Shown here: positions 47,668-57,396 of the stretch, piece by piece
Position numbering within the stretch: the stretch's first letter is position 1
Layout: each line of letters opens with the position of its first letter
DNA from: Synechococcus sp. KORDI-49
Lineage (GTDB): Bacteria; Cyanobacteriota; Cyanobacteriia; PCC-6307; Cyanobiaceae
NCBI RefSeq assembly: GCF_000737575.1
Contig: NZ_CP006270.1
Span: forward strand, 127,163 to 191,162
Reading direction: 5' to 3'
Length of the DNA stretch: 64,000 bases
The notes under the pieces: model-generated
The model's database searches: none
Seen by the model: the letters and a program-made list of their open reading frames with translations, nothing else
What the model was told of the DNA's origin: nothing
Position numbers and translations under genes: made by a program

Positions 47668-50600
47668 TTACGTCGACTGACCTGATGCTGCCGAAATCGT
47701 TTGCAAGAGCTCTTCTCTACTTATTGATGTTTCCCCTGTCGCGAGCTCTTCCATAGCCTTTGTTGGAAACAACGGACTCCCCGGCACCCACAGCTCGCAG
47801 CTGTCGCTGTTGTCCTCGTAATAGGAGGCATTGCAGGTCACGCGCATTTCTTCGTCGAGGCCGGGTTGGGTCCAGGCGAAGTCGTATTCACCGATCGGAC
47901 GAGCGCTGCAGCCCGGTGGCAGCAGCGACGGCTGTCTGAGGATCGCTTCGAGATCAGCCAGGGTGAGCGGTGAATGCTGCAGGCTGTTCACCACTTCACG
48001 GATGGCATCAAGGTCCTGAAGGACATCATCAAGATCGAGGCCCTTGATCTCGGACTCCTGCTCAACAGCTGCCACCGCTGATGCCCTCGCCTTCTCACGC
48101 TGATCACGGCTAACGAGGGTGGCCTGGGAGATGGAGCTGGAGGCCTTGGCCAGGATCGGCTGCAGCTTGCCCACCACCTGCTCGAACATCGCAATTCGAC
48201 CTTTCAGCGCCCGATACACATCGGCCTCCACAGTTCCATCGAGATGCAGGTTCACGATCTGCATTTGCTCATGGGTCTGGCCAATGCGGTCGATACGGCC
48301 AATGCGCTGCTCCACACGCATCGGGTTCCACGGCATGTCGTAGTTGATCAGTGCGCCACAGAACTGGAAGTTCAGGCCCTCGGCTGCTGCATCGGTGCAG
48401 AGCAGGATCTCGGCTTTGCCTTCCTTGAAGCCCCGTTTGGTGGCCTCGCGATTCAGGGCTTTCCAGACCCCGCCCCTCTGCAGGATCTCTCCTCCGCGGC
48501 CGGTAAAGGCCATCAGGCTGGTGCGCTCTGCGCTGATCAGCAGCTGCTTGAGGGCATCGACGGTGTCGGTGTACTGGGAGAAGACGATCACCTGTTTGTA
48601 GCCCTGGGCCTGCAGTTGCTCGATGGCCTTGAGGAACTCGGCCCCCTTGCTGTCGTGGCCGACCAGGGGCCTGGCCTGATCGAGCAGCACCCCGATGGCT
48701 TCGAGTTCCCCTTGGAGCGAGGGCTCCTGGAAGGCGCTCTGCATGCCCTCCAGGTCGAAGGTCTGCTCTCCGCTGATGTCGTCGTCTTCTGCGGCCGCCG
48801 CGTCTTCCTCCAGCTGTTGCTGGTGGCCAGCCAGGCGCTTCTCCAAGGTGGAGACCAGGGCGGCCACGCTGCTGGCGAGGCGGCGGCGGTAGATCGTCAT
48901 CACGAAGCCCACTGCCGATTTCTTCTGGCCTGTTGCCTGGGCGTATTGGGTGGAGATGAAGTCCTCCACAGCGTCGTACAACGCACGCTCCTGCGGCGTG
49001 CTCTCCAGGAAGCGGTCGTCCACGTGGCGAGTTCCGATGGCCAGATCCATCGATCCCTGCTGCTTGTAGGCCCTCAGCAGGTTGCGGCTATGACGGGAGA
49101 TCAGCCCCTGCACAGGGGTCCAGCGCTTCGCCATAGCCAGCGAGGCCTGGCGGATCTCGACACTGAGATTGCGGCGGGAGAGGGGGTCCCTGTCATTGAG
49201 GGCGCGCAGGGCCTTGCGTTTGCGCAGCGGCGACCTACGCAGCTCTTCCGGCATGGCATTGCCCGGTGCCTCGCCAAACGCCGACACACTGCTGCGCCAC
49301 AACCCAGCCAGGTAGGCCAGTGTTGCCTCATCCGGGTTCTCCTTTTCCACCCACTCGAAGAACCTCTCGAAGGCGTCTTCGGTCCACTCGGGGGGCATGC
49401 CTAGCAGGGCGAGCAGGTCCCACACTTCCAGCTCATTCACCTGCATGGGTGTGGCGGTGAGAAGCAGCAAGCCATTGGTGCGCTGGCGCAGCTGCTGCAT
49501 GAGCTGCATCAGGGTGTTGGGGCGGAGGCGCTCGCCACCGCTGCTGCTGTTCTCCCGACGGGTTCGGGCGTGGTGGGCTTCATCGAGCACCACCAGGTCG
49601 TAGGGCTCGGCTTCCAGCAGATCTTTGTGGCGTTCGCGCCGCCGCATCAGGTGGCTGGAGACCAGCACGTAGGGCTCTGCTGTCCAGCTGTTCCGGTCCA
49701 CCGGCCTGGAGAGCCCAGTGGGACGGAAACGGGTGGGTTGCCAGTCGAGTGTCTTGCCGCTGTAGATGGGCCAGTCGAGGCCAAACTTCTCGCGCAGTTC
49801 CCGCTGCCACTGCTTGAGCACCGACGCAGGTGCCATCACCAGCATGCGACGGGCCCGGCCGCTTAACCAAGCCTGACGGAGTAACAGGCCGGCCTGGACC
49901 GTTTTGCCGAGGCCCACCTCATCCGCGATCAGCAGCCTGGGCGGCCACTGCTGCCAGAGGCGCTGGAAAGCGCGCTGTTGGTGGGGCCAAGGAGTGACAG
50001 CACTGGTGCCTTCACCGACCCGTTCGGCTCCGGGCAGATCGCTGGCGGCGGCCTGCAGCACGTAGCTCCACACGATTCGGCGCCGTTCATCGATGTCGGG
50101 AACGATCTCAACGACGGGCTCTGGCTCTGGTGCTGGCAGATCGTTGAGGAAAGGTTTGAGGCGACGGGGCAGGGCCTGCTCAGACGGCGCATAGATGGCC
50201 AGTTGCTGGCGGATTGCCTCAGGGAGGGTGAAGGTGCGGGCGCCGGCGTCCTGGTTTTCCCAGAGCCGCAGAAAGCCGGCCTCCAGATCATCAATGGTCT
50301 CGACACCACCGGGCTTCCAGGAGCAGAAGGTCTGGATGGTTTCGAAGTTGCTGGTCCAGCCGTTGGGGGTTTCGTTGACGCTGCCACTGAAGCCCAGGCG
50401 ATCGCCGTGGAGGTCTTCCACCACGCCCTCTTTGGCGTGGAAGATCGCGCCGTCATTGACGATGTGCCCGTCGATGAGGGGCAGCCCTACGCGGATCTCC
50501 AGGTGGCCCCGGCTCACCAGCCACGCCAGGAGCTCGGCCCCTAGAGCGACGTCACCTTGACCACCCGGCTCAACACCCTCGAAGGGGAAGTGGGTTGAGA

Positions 50601-50898
50601 GGTGATCGGTGAGAACAGTTTCAGAGGGAGTTCCGGCTGCCAGAGCAGCGATGTCGGCTTCGCTTAGGAACACGCCGGTGATCAACCGCATCTGGCCGCG
50701 GCCCAGGCCATCAGGTGACGCAGCCACCAGGTTTTCCACCCCCTCCAATACCTGAAGCAGGGAGCGGCTGGTGAAGTAGCCGGTGACGCGCCAGTAGCGC
50801 ACGGCATCCATCAGGGCCGGTTTGTAGAAGCCCTCCAGCAGGCTCTCCAGGGAGCTGCTGAAACGCCCTTTCCAGGTGTGATCGGCAAGGCCGGCCAT
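47668..50898 (-). CDS. PLD-like nuclease-SNF2 helicase fusion (defence operon)
   Basis: A 1076-aa protein. An N-terminal phospholipase-D-like domain is marked by F-H-A-K-E-G near residue 155 and S-G-S-V-N-E-T following it. A SNF2/Rad54-type helicase comes next: Walker A in A-D-E-V-G-L-G-K-T-V-Q (about 318), D-E-A-H-H (about 434), L-T-A-T-P-M-Q, then the C-terminal lobe with V-I-F-S-Q-Y-T-D-T and Q-R-I-G-R-I-D-R-I-G-Q (about 860). PLD-helicase proteins act in DNA-modification defence systems such as DISARM. The gene follows the methylase by 6 bases and ends the operon. Convergent with rmuC. Confidence 0.93.
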   Translation of the reverse strand: MAGLADHTWKGRFSSSLESLLEGFYKPALMDAVRYWRVTGYFTSRSLLQVLEGVENLVAASPDGLGRGQMRLITGVFLSEADIAALAAGTPSETVLTDHLSTHFPFEGVEPGGQGDVALGAELLAWLVSRGHLEIRVGLPLIDGHIVNDGAIFHAKEGVVEDLHGDRLGFSGSVNETPNGWTSNFETIQTFCSWKPGGVETIDDLEAGFLRLWENQDAGARTFTLPEAIRQQLAIYAPSEQALPRRLKPFLNDLPAPEPEPVVEIVPDIDERRRIVWSYVLQAAASDLPGAERVGEGTSAVTPWPHQQRAFQRLWQQWPPRLLIADEVGLGKTVQAGLLLRQAWLSGRARRMLVMAPASVLKQWQRELREKFGLDWPIYSGKTLDWQPTRFRPTGLSRPVDRNSWTAEPYVLVSSHLMRRRERHKDLLEAEPYDLVVLDEAHHARTRRENSSSGGERLRPNTLMQLMQQLRQRTNGLLLLTATPMQVNELEVWDLLALLGMPPEWTEDAFERFFEWVEKENPDEATLAYLAGLWRSSVSAFGEAPGNAMPEELRRSPLRKRKALRALNDRDPLSRRNLSVEIRQASLAMAKRWTPVQGLISRHSRNLLRAYKQQGSMDLAIGTRHVDDRFLESTPQERALYDAVEDFISTQYAQATGQKKSAVGFVMTIYRRRLASSVAALVSTLEKRLAGHQQQLEEDAAAAEDDDISGEQTFDLEGMQSAFQEPSLQGELEAIGVLLDQARPLVGHDSKGAEFLKAIEQLQAQGYKQVIVFSQYTDTVDALKQLLISAERTSLMAFTGRGGEILQRGGVWKALNREATKRGFKEGKAEILLCTDAAAEGLNFQFCGALINYDMPWNPMRVEQRIGRIDRIGQTHEQMQIVNLHLDGTVEADVYRALKGRIAMFEQVVGKLQPILAKASSSISQATLVSRDQREKARASAVAAVEQESEIKGLDLDDVLQDLDAIREVVNSLQHSPLTLADLEAILRQPSLLPPGCSARPIGEYDFAWTQPGLDEEMRVTCNASYYEDNSDSCELWVPGSPLFPTKAMEELATGETSISREELLQTISAASGQST

Positions 50899-50904
50899 GG
50901 CTGC

Positions 50905-53889
50905 CTAAACCTCAGCCAGTTCCGCGAGCACCATTTCCAGCTGCTTCGGTGCCGACACCTCCTCCGCCAAGGCAAGCCGACGCAGGTTCTCCAGGGCCTC
51001 AAAGTCCGACGCGGCAGGCGCAGCGGCCTTCACGGGATCGAAGCCGGTGTAGCGAGCGGAGATGGGCAGTACCTCCAGCACGGCCTCCAGGGCGGTGAGG
51101 AAGTCGGCGCTATTGGCCAGGCCGTTGTCATCGAGAAGCTGCTTGGCAGCGTTGAGGTCGATGCTGCGGGCGCGGTGGGCGCAGTGGTGGATGGCATCGA
51201 TCCAGGAGCGGGTTCCATCAGGGGAGCCAAGCTTGCCTTTGGTGGCGCGGGTGGAGCTGTCCCAAAGGATCAGGTTGCTGGTCTTCTTCTCGGCCAACAC
51301 ACCCACTACGTCGTTATCAAGGTCGAGACCCACGACGCGAGCGAGGCGCAGGGCTTCATCGAACGGGAACTGCGGGGCCTCAAAGGCATCCCAGGCCAGC
51401 ACGAACCACTCGGTGAGCGGATCAAGCTGAGCGCGACGAGAGCCGGAGGTGAGCTTCTCCATCCGCCAGGCCTTCACCTCTCGGCGAGCAGCATCAAGAG
51501 CGTCTTCTGGGGTGACGGCGTAGGGGTCGTCTTCCTTGAGCAGTTCATCGAGGGTCAGCTGAGCACGGCCACGCTTCTTGGTTTTCTCCTGTATTGGCTT
51601 GGGCTGACCGCGCTTGATCGGCCAGTGCAGGGAGAACTCCTCCAGCGCCGGACCGAAGCAAGAGAGGTAGAGGTCAACACCGCGAATGCCACCGGCTTGG
51701 AACTGCTCGATGCGCTGGCGTACAGCAGCCTTCACGCGGGGTTCAAGGTCTTCCCAGTACTGCACCCCGTCTTCTGGTTTCTGCTCAGGTCGCGGTCGGC
51801 AGACAAGGAAGATCGTGCTGTTGGCGGCCGACTTGTCTTTTATGTGGAGTGAGCCTTCGGCTTCAGTGTTGATTGGCCAGGAAGCCGTGATGGCAAAGCC
51901 GGCATCGATCAGGCCCTTGGTGAGTGCATCCCAGGCGCCGGTGGCCTTGTGGGTGAACATCAGGGTCATCACACCGTCATCCTTAAGGACGCGGCGGCAC
52001 TCCGCGAAGATCTCGGCCATCTTCTGCTGGTAGTCGAGGCCAGCGAGAGCCTTCGCGCCCTTCTTGCCCTTGTGTAGGGCGGGGTTGGCAACGGCTTCGT
52101 TGTCTTTATCGGTGAGAGGCGCCATGAACAGCTCGGGGTAGAGCAGGCCAGCAGTGCGCTTGAGCCAGACATAGAAGAAGTCGCTCAGCTCGGCATACAT
52201 CACGTTGTCGTAGTAAGGCGGGTCCATCACCACCGCATCCACCGTGCCGGCATCGAGATGAGCTAACGAATCACCAGATCCGCAGGAGATCACCATCGGA
52301 GAATCGGAGGTGTTGGTCTGAACTAAAGGAGTAGTGGCCGAAAACAATGGGCCTGCATCAACAACGGCCCCATTGGATGGAGCGATGAGCTCAGTGAGCT
52401 CACTTATGCAACGCCTAGTTTTTTCGAAAGCCCACTCGTAACCAAAGCCCGTAACAAGCGCGGCCATTTCTGCGTAGGACGCAACAAAAGCGAAGTCGTG
52501 GCGATCAAAAACCGACCGCACCCTCGAAGTTGTTGAGTCCCACCGACATGATCTCGCGTTGTAGTTAATAACGGTGTCAAGGGCCAGCGCGACATACCCC
52601 AGAGCCGCTCGGTTCAGATCAGATAATCCACCAGCTTTCGCCGATTCTTCATTCACCAATTCCCGGAAGATCTCGACGCTTGTGCCGTGGCAGAGCAGCT
52701 GGCGGGGCGAGAACAGATCGCGCCATAAGGGCATGCCGTACTGGATGGGGCGATCGTCGGTGCAGATCTTGGGGAAATTCTCATTCGGGACCAGATCCAG
52801 CGCCTCCCATTCCGGAAGCTTCTCCGCCAAGGCAGCGTCGATCGCGGCGCTGTTGTCGTCCTCCTGTCGTGGGGCGCGGTAGCACTGTTCCCATTTGTCT
52901 TTTTTAGGCCTGCCAGTTTTGGTGTAAGCGGTAGGCAGCTTGCGCTTGAGGGCCACCGCAAAAAGCTGCTCACCCATGCCTCCGGCCTGGGCCTGAGCCT
53001 TTACCTGATCGCCGACGATCACGCGGCCGCAGTCGGGATAAGGGCAGGTAGCAGCACCACCCTTCACCGTGCCCTCGCTCTGCTCGCCAACACTGCGCAC
53101 GATCTCGAAGCTGCAATGGCGACTCGTGTCCCCCGGGCCCTCGCCCAGGTGGGGCACCAACTTCACGCCAGTGCCATCTGGCGCAAGCTTCCAATTGGGC
53201 GACAGGGGCACCTTGCCGGCGCAATAGGGGCAATGGACAGTGCGTGCCCAGAGGTAGCCATGCACCTGTGTGCCAGGTGGCTCAGGAGGGTAGAGGTGCT
53301 GGAAACGGGGCTCTGCCAGTTCCAGAAAACGGCCAGTCAGCCGGTTGTACTCATCGAGCAACGCCCGTTCGTGCTGCGATGGCCACTCGTAGGTAGCTTT
53401 CTGCACTAACACGGCGACAGGATTGATGTCGTTGGCCAAGGTCTTGCAACCCAGCCGCAGGCTTTCAAACGGAATGGACCCACCGCCGGCAGTTGGGTCG
53501 AGCACGGTGGGGTGTTCGACCCCAAGTTTTTGAGTCTCTTCCAGCAACCAGAACTCCTCCTTCTCGCTGGGTCTGTACTGGAATGCCCTGGGATAGCCGT
53601 ACACGTTCAGACCGAGATCCTCCCCAGTCTTCTTGGCTTTAGCGATCCGCCTTTTCGCGGCAACTGGATCCCCGTGTATCCCGAGCATGTGCATGAACGT
53701 GCTCCGATCAGCATCCGCCGGCAGCAATGACGCCAGCACCGCCGCCCGAGAGGCCACCAGCGGCCGCCGCGCCCACCACACATGTAAGTAATTGATTGGC
53801 GGGAGGGCCGTCATTGATCGCCGCTCCCGCATGCTCTCTTCGCCAAGTTCAGCGATCGGTAGCCACTCTTCGATCAGACGTTTGGTCAT
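50905..53889 (-). CDS. DUF1156 DNA adenine methyltransferase, COG1743-type (defence operon)
   Basis: A 994-aa methylase. It starts M-T-K-R-L-I-E-E-W-L-P with L-P-P-I-N-Y-L-H-V-W-W-A-R-R-P-L, the DUF1156 signature. The SAM-binding D-P-T-A-G-G-G-S-I-P-F region comes early. Two zinc knuckles, C-P-Y-C (~217) and C-P-Y-P-D-C (~280), follow. The catalytic motif is M-D-P-P-Y-Y-D-N-V (~555), typical of N6-adenine or N4-cytosine methylation. The ATG at 53889 is chosen from conservation; 41 extra residues of the open frame overlap the previous gene. In operons of this kind it likely marks self DNA. Confidence 0.95.
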   Translation of the reverse strand: MTKRLIEEWLPIAELGEESMRERRSMTALPPINYLHVWWARRPLVASRAAVLASLLPADADRSTFMHMLGIHGDPVAAKRRIAKAKKTGEDLGLNVYGYPRAFQYRPSEKEEFWLLEETQKLGVEHPTVLDPTAGGGSIPFESLRLGCKTLANDINPVAVLVQKATYEWPSQHERALLDEYNRLTGRFLELAEPRFQHLYPPEPPGTQVHGYLWARTVHCPYCAGKVPLSPNWKLAPDGTGVKLVPHLGEGPGDTSRHCSFEIVRSVGEQSEGTVKGGAATCPYPDCGRVIVGDQVKAQAQAGGMGEQLFAVALKRKLPTAYTKTGRPKKDKWEQCYRAPRQEDDNSAAIDAALAEKLPEWEALDLVPNENFPKICTDDRPIQYGMPLWRDLFSPRQLLCHGTSVEIFRELVNEESAKAGGLSDLNRAALGYVALALDTVINYNARSCRWDSTTSRVRSVFDRHDFAFVASYAEMAALVTGFGYEWAFEKTRRCISELTELIAPSNGAVVDAGPLFSATTPLVQTNTSDSPMVISCGSGDSLAHLDAGTVDAVVMDPPYYDNVMYAELSDFFYVWLKRTAGLLYPELFMAPLTDKDNEAVANPALHKGKKGAKALAGLDYQQKMAEIFAECRRVLKDDGVMTLMFTHKATGAWDALTKGLIDAGFAITASWPINTEAEGSLHIKDKSAANSTIFLVCRPRPEQKPEDGVQYWEDLEPRVKAAVRQRIEQFQAGGIRGVDLYLSCFGPALEEFSLHWPIKRGQPKPIQEKTKKRGRAQLTLDELLKEDDPYAVTPEDALDAARREVKAWRMEKLTSGSRRAQLDPLTEWFVLAWDAFEAPQFPFDEALRLARVVGLDLDNDVVGVLAEKKTSNLILWDSSTRATKGKLGSPDGTRSWIDAIHHCAHRARSIDLNAAKQLLDDNGLANSADFLTALEAVLEVLPISARYTGFDPVKAAAPAASDFEALENLRRLALAEEVSAPKQLEMVLAELAEV

Positions 53890-53899
53890 GGTTCTGAGC

Positions 53900-54352
53900 T
53901 CAGTTCGCAGAGAGAAGAAGTCGTAATGCCGCCAACACCCGGCGAGGATTCTTGCGGTGCATCGCCATGCCCAGCCAATAAGCAGATTCTTCGCGGGCCA
54001 TGGCATCAATGCCACGTGCGCAGTTCTCCATGGATGAAACGTTGCGCATGGGAGCCAACAGCTTGAACAGCAAACCCATCGCCATCGCCAAATCTTCAGA
54101 GAGGGCGTCTCGCCGGCTCTCGCCCTTTTTGAGCTTGGCCAAACTCACCTTCTCGGCTTTCAACTTCCGAAGAACAGAACCTTCAACGATGAGCAGTTTG
54201 TGACCACTCAATCCAGCGACACGCTTGGGCTCCTTGAGCTCCGGAGTGGCTGTGCTGGGCACCTGCCACACCTCCAGCTCCAGATCACTTGGCCCGCGCT
54301 GCTTGCTGCGCAGTTCGTAGGCCGGGCAGCCAGAAGCGATCGCCTGCGTCAT
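53900..54352 (-). CDS. DUF7680-like small protein (defence operon)
   Basis: A 150-aa basic helical protein with G-P-S-D-L-E-L-E-V-W at the start and A-M-G-L-L-F-K-L-L-A-P-M-R in the middle. The E-E-S-A-Y-W-L-G-M-A-M-H-R-K-N-P-R-R-V-L-A-A-L-R-L-L-L end is typical of the short protein placed between the DUF499 and DUF1156 genes in such clusters. Overlaps the DUF499 gene by 4 bases. Possibly an adaptor. Family assignment is from position and length as much as from sequence. Confidence 0.75.
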   Translation of the reverse strand: MTQAIASGCPAYELRSKQRGPSDLELEVWQVPSTATPELKEPKRVAGLSGHKLLIVEGSVLRKLKAEKVSLAKLKKGESRRDALSEDLAMAMGLLFKLLAPMRNVSSMENCARGIDAMAREESAYWLGMAMHRKNPRRVLAALRLLLSAN

Positions 54353-57300
54353 GGGTTGGTGAGCTCCAGGCGGATCGTGGCGGTCTGGGCGCTGAGACCT
54401 GCTCGGGTGAGGCGGGTGATCCAGGCCTCACCGTCGTCATCCCAACGCAGGGGGGTCTCGTACTGGAGCTGGTAGGTGATGTCGAGCGACTTCTCCCCGC
54501 CTCGGCGCCACTGCCCTTCGATGAAGCCCCGCAGATGGGTGGCCTCCTCGGGGGTGCCGTTGAACTCGAAGCTCCATTCGGCATTACCGTCACCACTGCT
54601 CCAGCCGCCTTCCATCATTTCCACCCGCACCGTGGCGTCAGGCTCGGCCTTGAGCAGAGCCATTGGAAGGAAGCCATCGCCACTGTTCATCCGCCAGGTG
54701 AGGCTCTTGATCCCCTGGCCCGAGCTGCTCACCTGCTGGGCCAGCTGGGTGAGGGCTGTCTTCACGTTGTCGGTACGCTCGATCACCCCAGGGGCTTGTC
54801 CCGGCCCTGCTCCCGGTCCTGGTCCCGGTCCCGGTCCCGGTTCCGGTCCTGGTCCCGGCCCTGGTCCCGGCCCTGGTCCCGGTCCCGGTCCTGGTCCTGG
54901 TCCTGGTCCTGGTCCGGGCGCCACCGGGGGAGGCCAGACGCTCAACTCCAGCGCCTTGTCCATCATGTAGATCTTGCCGTCCTCATTGATCGAGATGGAC
55001 CCGGGTGGTAAGCCCTGGCCTTCGAGGCGATCACCTTCCTTGTAAACAAACAGGCCCTGTTCCAAGCCCATGCGGAGGCACTTCTTGAGCACCTCATCGC
55101 CCAGCAGGATCGGCAGCGCTGGATCGCGGTAGTACTCGTTGCGCAGATCCCGCGTGCTCATCACCCCCATGCGCTTGAGGGGTGTCTTATCGGCCATGTA
55201 GTTCGGGGCCGGCGGCGCGTCATCCGCCAACACAAGCTCACGGGCTTCCCGCAACACTCGCTCCACCTGCTTCTGGCCGACGCCAGGCTCACTGCTGGCG
55301 TTGGTGACAGTGATCGCAGCGTGGGTGAGGGGCACCTCAGGCCACTGGCCCCGCTCGGGATAGAACACGTGCCGGTAGCACTGCTGCACTGCCAGGGCGA
55401 AACCCTGCTGCGCCTGGCCGTAGCGCTCTTTCACCTGGTCCTGTTGGTGTGACTGGAGGCTCGCGAATAAATCCCCATGCTGCATCTGCTGCAGCGCCAG
55501 GTAGGTGCGGGCCTTGCGCAACATGTCGTCCACCTGCAGGGCATCGGCGCAGACGAACACCAAGTTGTTGCGGTTCAGGCGCACATTGGCGTTGTCACCC
55601 TTCTCCTTGAACAGCCGTTGCACCAGTTCCGGCAGCTGGATGCTCGCCTGTTTCACGGTGTGGCCTTCCCAGTGGATCACCGCCAGGTATGGCCCATCCG
55701 TGTCGTCAGGGATCTCAGCCGGGCTGGAGGGGAACAGCACAGGCTCCAGCCGTTGCTTGGCGAAGATCGTGCCGATGCGTCGGTTCAGCTCCTCGCGCAC
55801 GCTTTCCAGATCGAACTGCCCCTCCCGTTTCCTCACCATTTGGTTGAGGTTGGCGTCGGTGAGGAAGCGCAGCTTGCTGGTGCCGCTGTCGTCCAGATAC
55901 TCCGACTCTTCCTGGAGGAGGCGCACCGCCTTATCAACAAAAGCCGGATCTACCGCCGGGGCATAGAGGCTGTAGTTCAGCTCCAGGCGGCTAAGGCCCT
56001 TCAGCGGTTCGTTGAATGCCAGGGAGTGAAACAGCACCGTGCGCGCTGCCATTGATCCGTAGGGCTCCATCCCTGTGAACTCCTGGGAGTCCAGCCGCTG
56101 GGCGAGGGCATTGCCTCCTTCGTCCTGTGTGGTGGACACATCTGCCCGGATCGCCGGGATAAAGGCCTGCAAGCCCAGCTTGGTGGAGAGCTCCAGTCGA
56201 ATCCGCTCATTGCCCGGATCGATGTGGTGGAGATGGACAGCCGTGACGCCCCGCGGCTGGTCGCGCCAGAGTTGGCCGACGGTCTGAGCAAGCAGCCGCA
56301 ACATGCCACGGACCCGCTGGAAGTTCTCCAGGGTGGAGGTCTTCTGCATCAGGGTGTCGATCAGCTCCGGGTGAAGCGGATAGCCCTTGCGCAAATTGGC
56401 AGCGCGGTCATCGCTTTGCCCCACCGGCGGCAGGGCCTCAGCGGTGCGGCTCCAGAGGTCCTGGTAGGCCTGAACCACCTCCTCCACTCGGCTGCGATCG
56501 ATCGACTCGAACAGGCGGCGTGTCAGCACCTGCACCGTTTCGTCTTCGCTGGTGGGGGTAAGAGCCGTGATCTGCCGGCCCGTAACTGACTGCAGCTCAG
56601 AGAAGATCCGATCAATCCGCTGGTTTTCCTCTCCATAGGCATCCACCGTCTGGCCGCCCTTGCCAAGAGCCAGGGTGAACACCAGCACTGCCTGGGGGGA
56701 GGAGTTCACCGCCTTGATCAGGTCGGTGAGGAAGGGGGTGAGCTGCTCTGCTGCCTGACCAGCTGCAGGGCCCTTGATCTTGCGCAGATAGATCGAAAGC
56801 TCATCTATCAGGATTAGTACCGGTCGATCACCGATCAGCTCCCGCAGGGTTTCAGCGCCCGGAGGAGCCGCTCCAAGACGGTCGCTGTTACGGATGCGCT
56901 CGTAGCCCGCCGGGCCAGCTAGCTGCACCGCCAACTCGCCCCAAGGAGTGAAGGCAAGAACGTTGCCCTCCATGCGGCGGCCATTCATCGGGTCGGCGTT
57001 CTCCCCGTCGAAGGCAGCCACCGTGACCTTCTGGCTGGGCAGGCGGGCTGGATCAATGAACTCGGCCAGATTCGGGATCTGATCAGCCGCCGTGAGGATG
57101 TGGTTCAGGCCGATCAAGGCGTGGGTTTTACCGCCGCCGTAGCTGGTATCGAGACGGAGGATGCTGCCCAACTGGCTGCCGGAGCTGGTGAGCCTGTCCA
57201 CGACCGCCAAGAACAGATCCCGCAGGCCCTTAGTGGGATGAGTGTTCGCGAAGAAAAGGGCCGGGCTCTTGTAGAGCTCCGGTGCCGTGCCCTTCAGCAC

Positions 57301-57396
57301 CTGGCTGAGGTCTGCCGCAAAGTCCTCATCGCGGATGCGCCCTTCCAGCACGTCGGCCCGTGGCCGGCAGAGCTCGTAAATGGTTGGCGTATTCAT
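54349..57396 (-). CDS. DUF499 AAA+ ATPase, COG1483-type (defence operon)
   Basis: A 1015-aa ATPase: L-D-T-S-Y-G-G-G-K-T-H-A-L (Walker A, residues 83-93) and V-L-I-L-I-D-E-L-S (Walker B, about 195-203) mark the DUF499 domain. About residue 828-868 lies a Pro-Gly tract (a linker) and then a C-terminal beta-rich domain with W-S-F-E-F-N-G-T-P-E-E-A. In COG1743-linked systems this ATPase is always next to the DUF1156 methylase. It overlaps the DUF7680-like gene by 4 bases. A member of the 17-bp dyad family is located 79 bases before its ATG, inside the 3' end of the helicase gene. Confidence 0.93.
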   Translation of the reverse strand: MNTPTIYELCRPRADVLEGRIRDEDFAADLSQVLKGTAPELYKSPALFFANTHPTKGLRDLFLAVVDRLTSSGSQLGSILRLDTSYGGGKTHALIGLNHILTAADQIPNLAEFIDPARLPSQKVTVAAFDGENADPMNGRRMEGNVLAFTPWGELAVQLAGPAGYERIRNSDRLGAAPPGAETLRELIGDRPVLILIDELSIYLRKIKGPAAGQAAEQLTPFLTDLIKAVNSSPQAVLVFTLALGKGGQTVDAYGEENQRIDRIFSELQSVTGRQITALTPTSEDETVQVLTRRLFESIDRSRVEEVVQAYQDLWSRTAEALPPVGQSDDRAANLRKGYPLHPELIDTLMQKTSTLENFQRVRGMLRLLAQTVGQLWRDQPRGVTAVHLHHIDPGNERIRLELSTKLGLQAFIPAIRADVSTTQDEGGNALAQRLDSQEFTGMEPYGSMAARTVLFHSLAFNEPLKGLSRLELNYSLYAPAVDPAFVDKAVRLLQEESEYLDDSGTSKLRFLTDANLNQMVRKREGQFDLESVREELNRRIGTIFAKQRLEPVLFPSSPAEIPDDTDGPYLAVIHWEGHTVKQASIQLPELVQRLFKEKGDNANVRLNRNNLVFVCADALQVDDMLRKARTYLALQQMQHGDLFASLQSHQQDQVKERYGQAQQGFALAVQQCYRHVFYPERGQWPEVPLTHAAITVTNASSEPGVGQKQVERVLREARELVLADDAPPAPNYMADKTPLKRMGVMSTRDLRNEYYRDPALPILLGDEVLKKCLRMGLEQGLFVYKEGDRLEGQGLPPGSISINEDGKIYMMDKALELSVWPPPVAPGPGPGPGPGPGPGPGPGPGPGPGPEPGPGPGPGPGAGPGQAPGVIERTDNVKTALTQLAQQVSSSGQGIKSLTWRMNSGDGFLPMALLKAEPDATVRVEMMEGGWSSGDGNAEWSFEFNGTPEEATHLRGFIEGQWRRGGEKSLDITYQLQYETPLRWDDDGEAWITRLTRAGLSAQTATIRLELTNP
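54797..54915 (-). repeat. Pro-Gly-encoding tandem repeat in the DUF499 gene
   Basis: On the plus strand, units of GGTCCC and GGTCCT/GGTCCG follow each other for about 120 bases. They encode (Pro-Gly)n with single Ala or Glu breaks on the minus strand, at residues about 828-867. The unit sequence varies little, so slippage may change its length between strains. It joins the ATPase to the C-terminal domain as a flexible linker. Confidence 0.85.

Noticed and set aside
54797-54915. Pro-Gly tract first considered as a CRISPR or iteron array
   Set aside because: Units are 6 bases and in frame with a long protein; no spacers are present.
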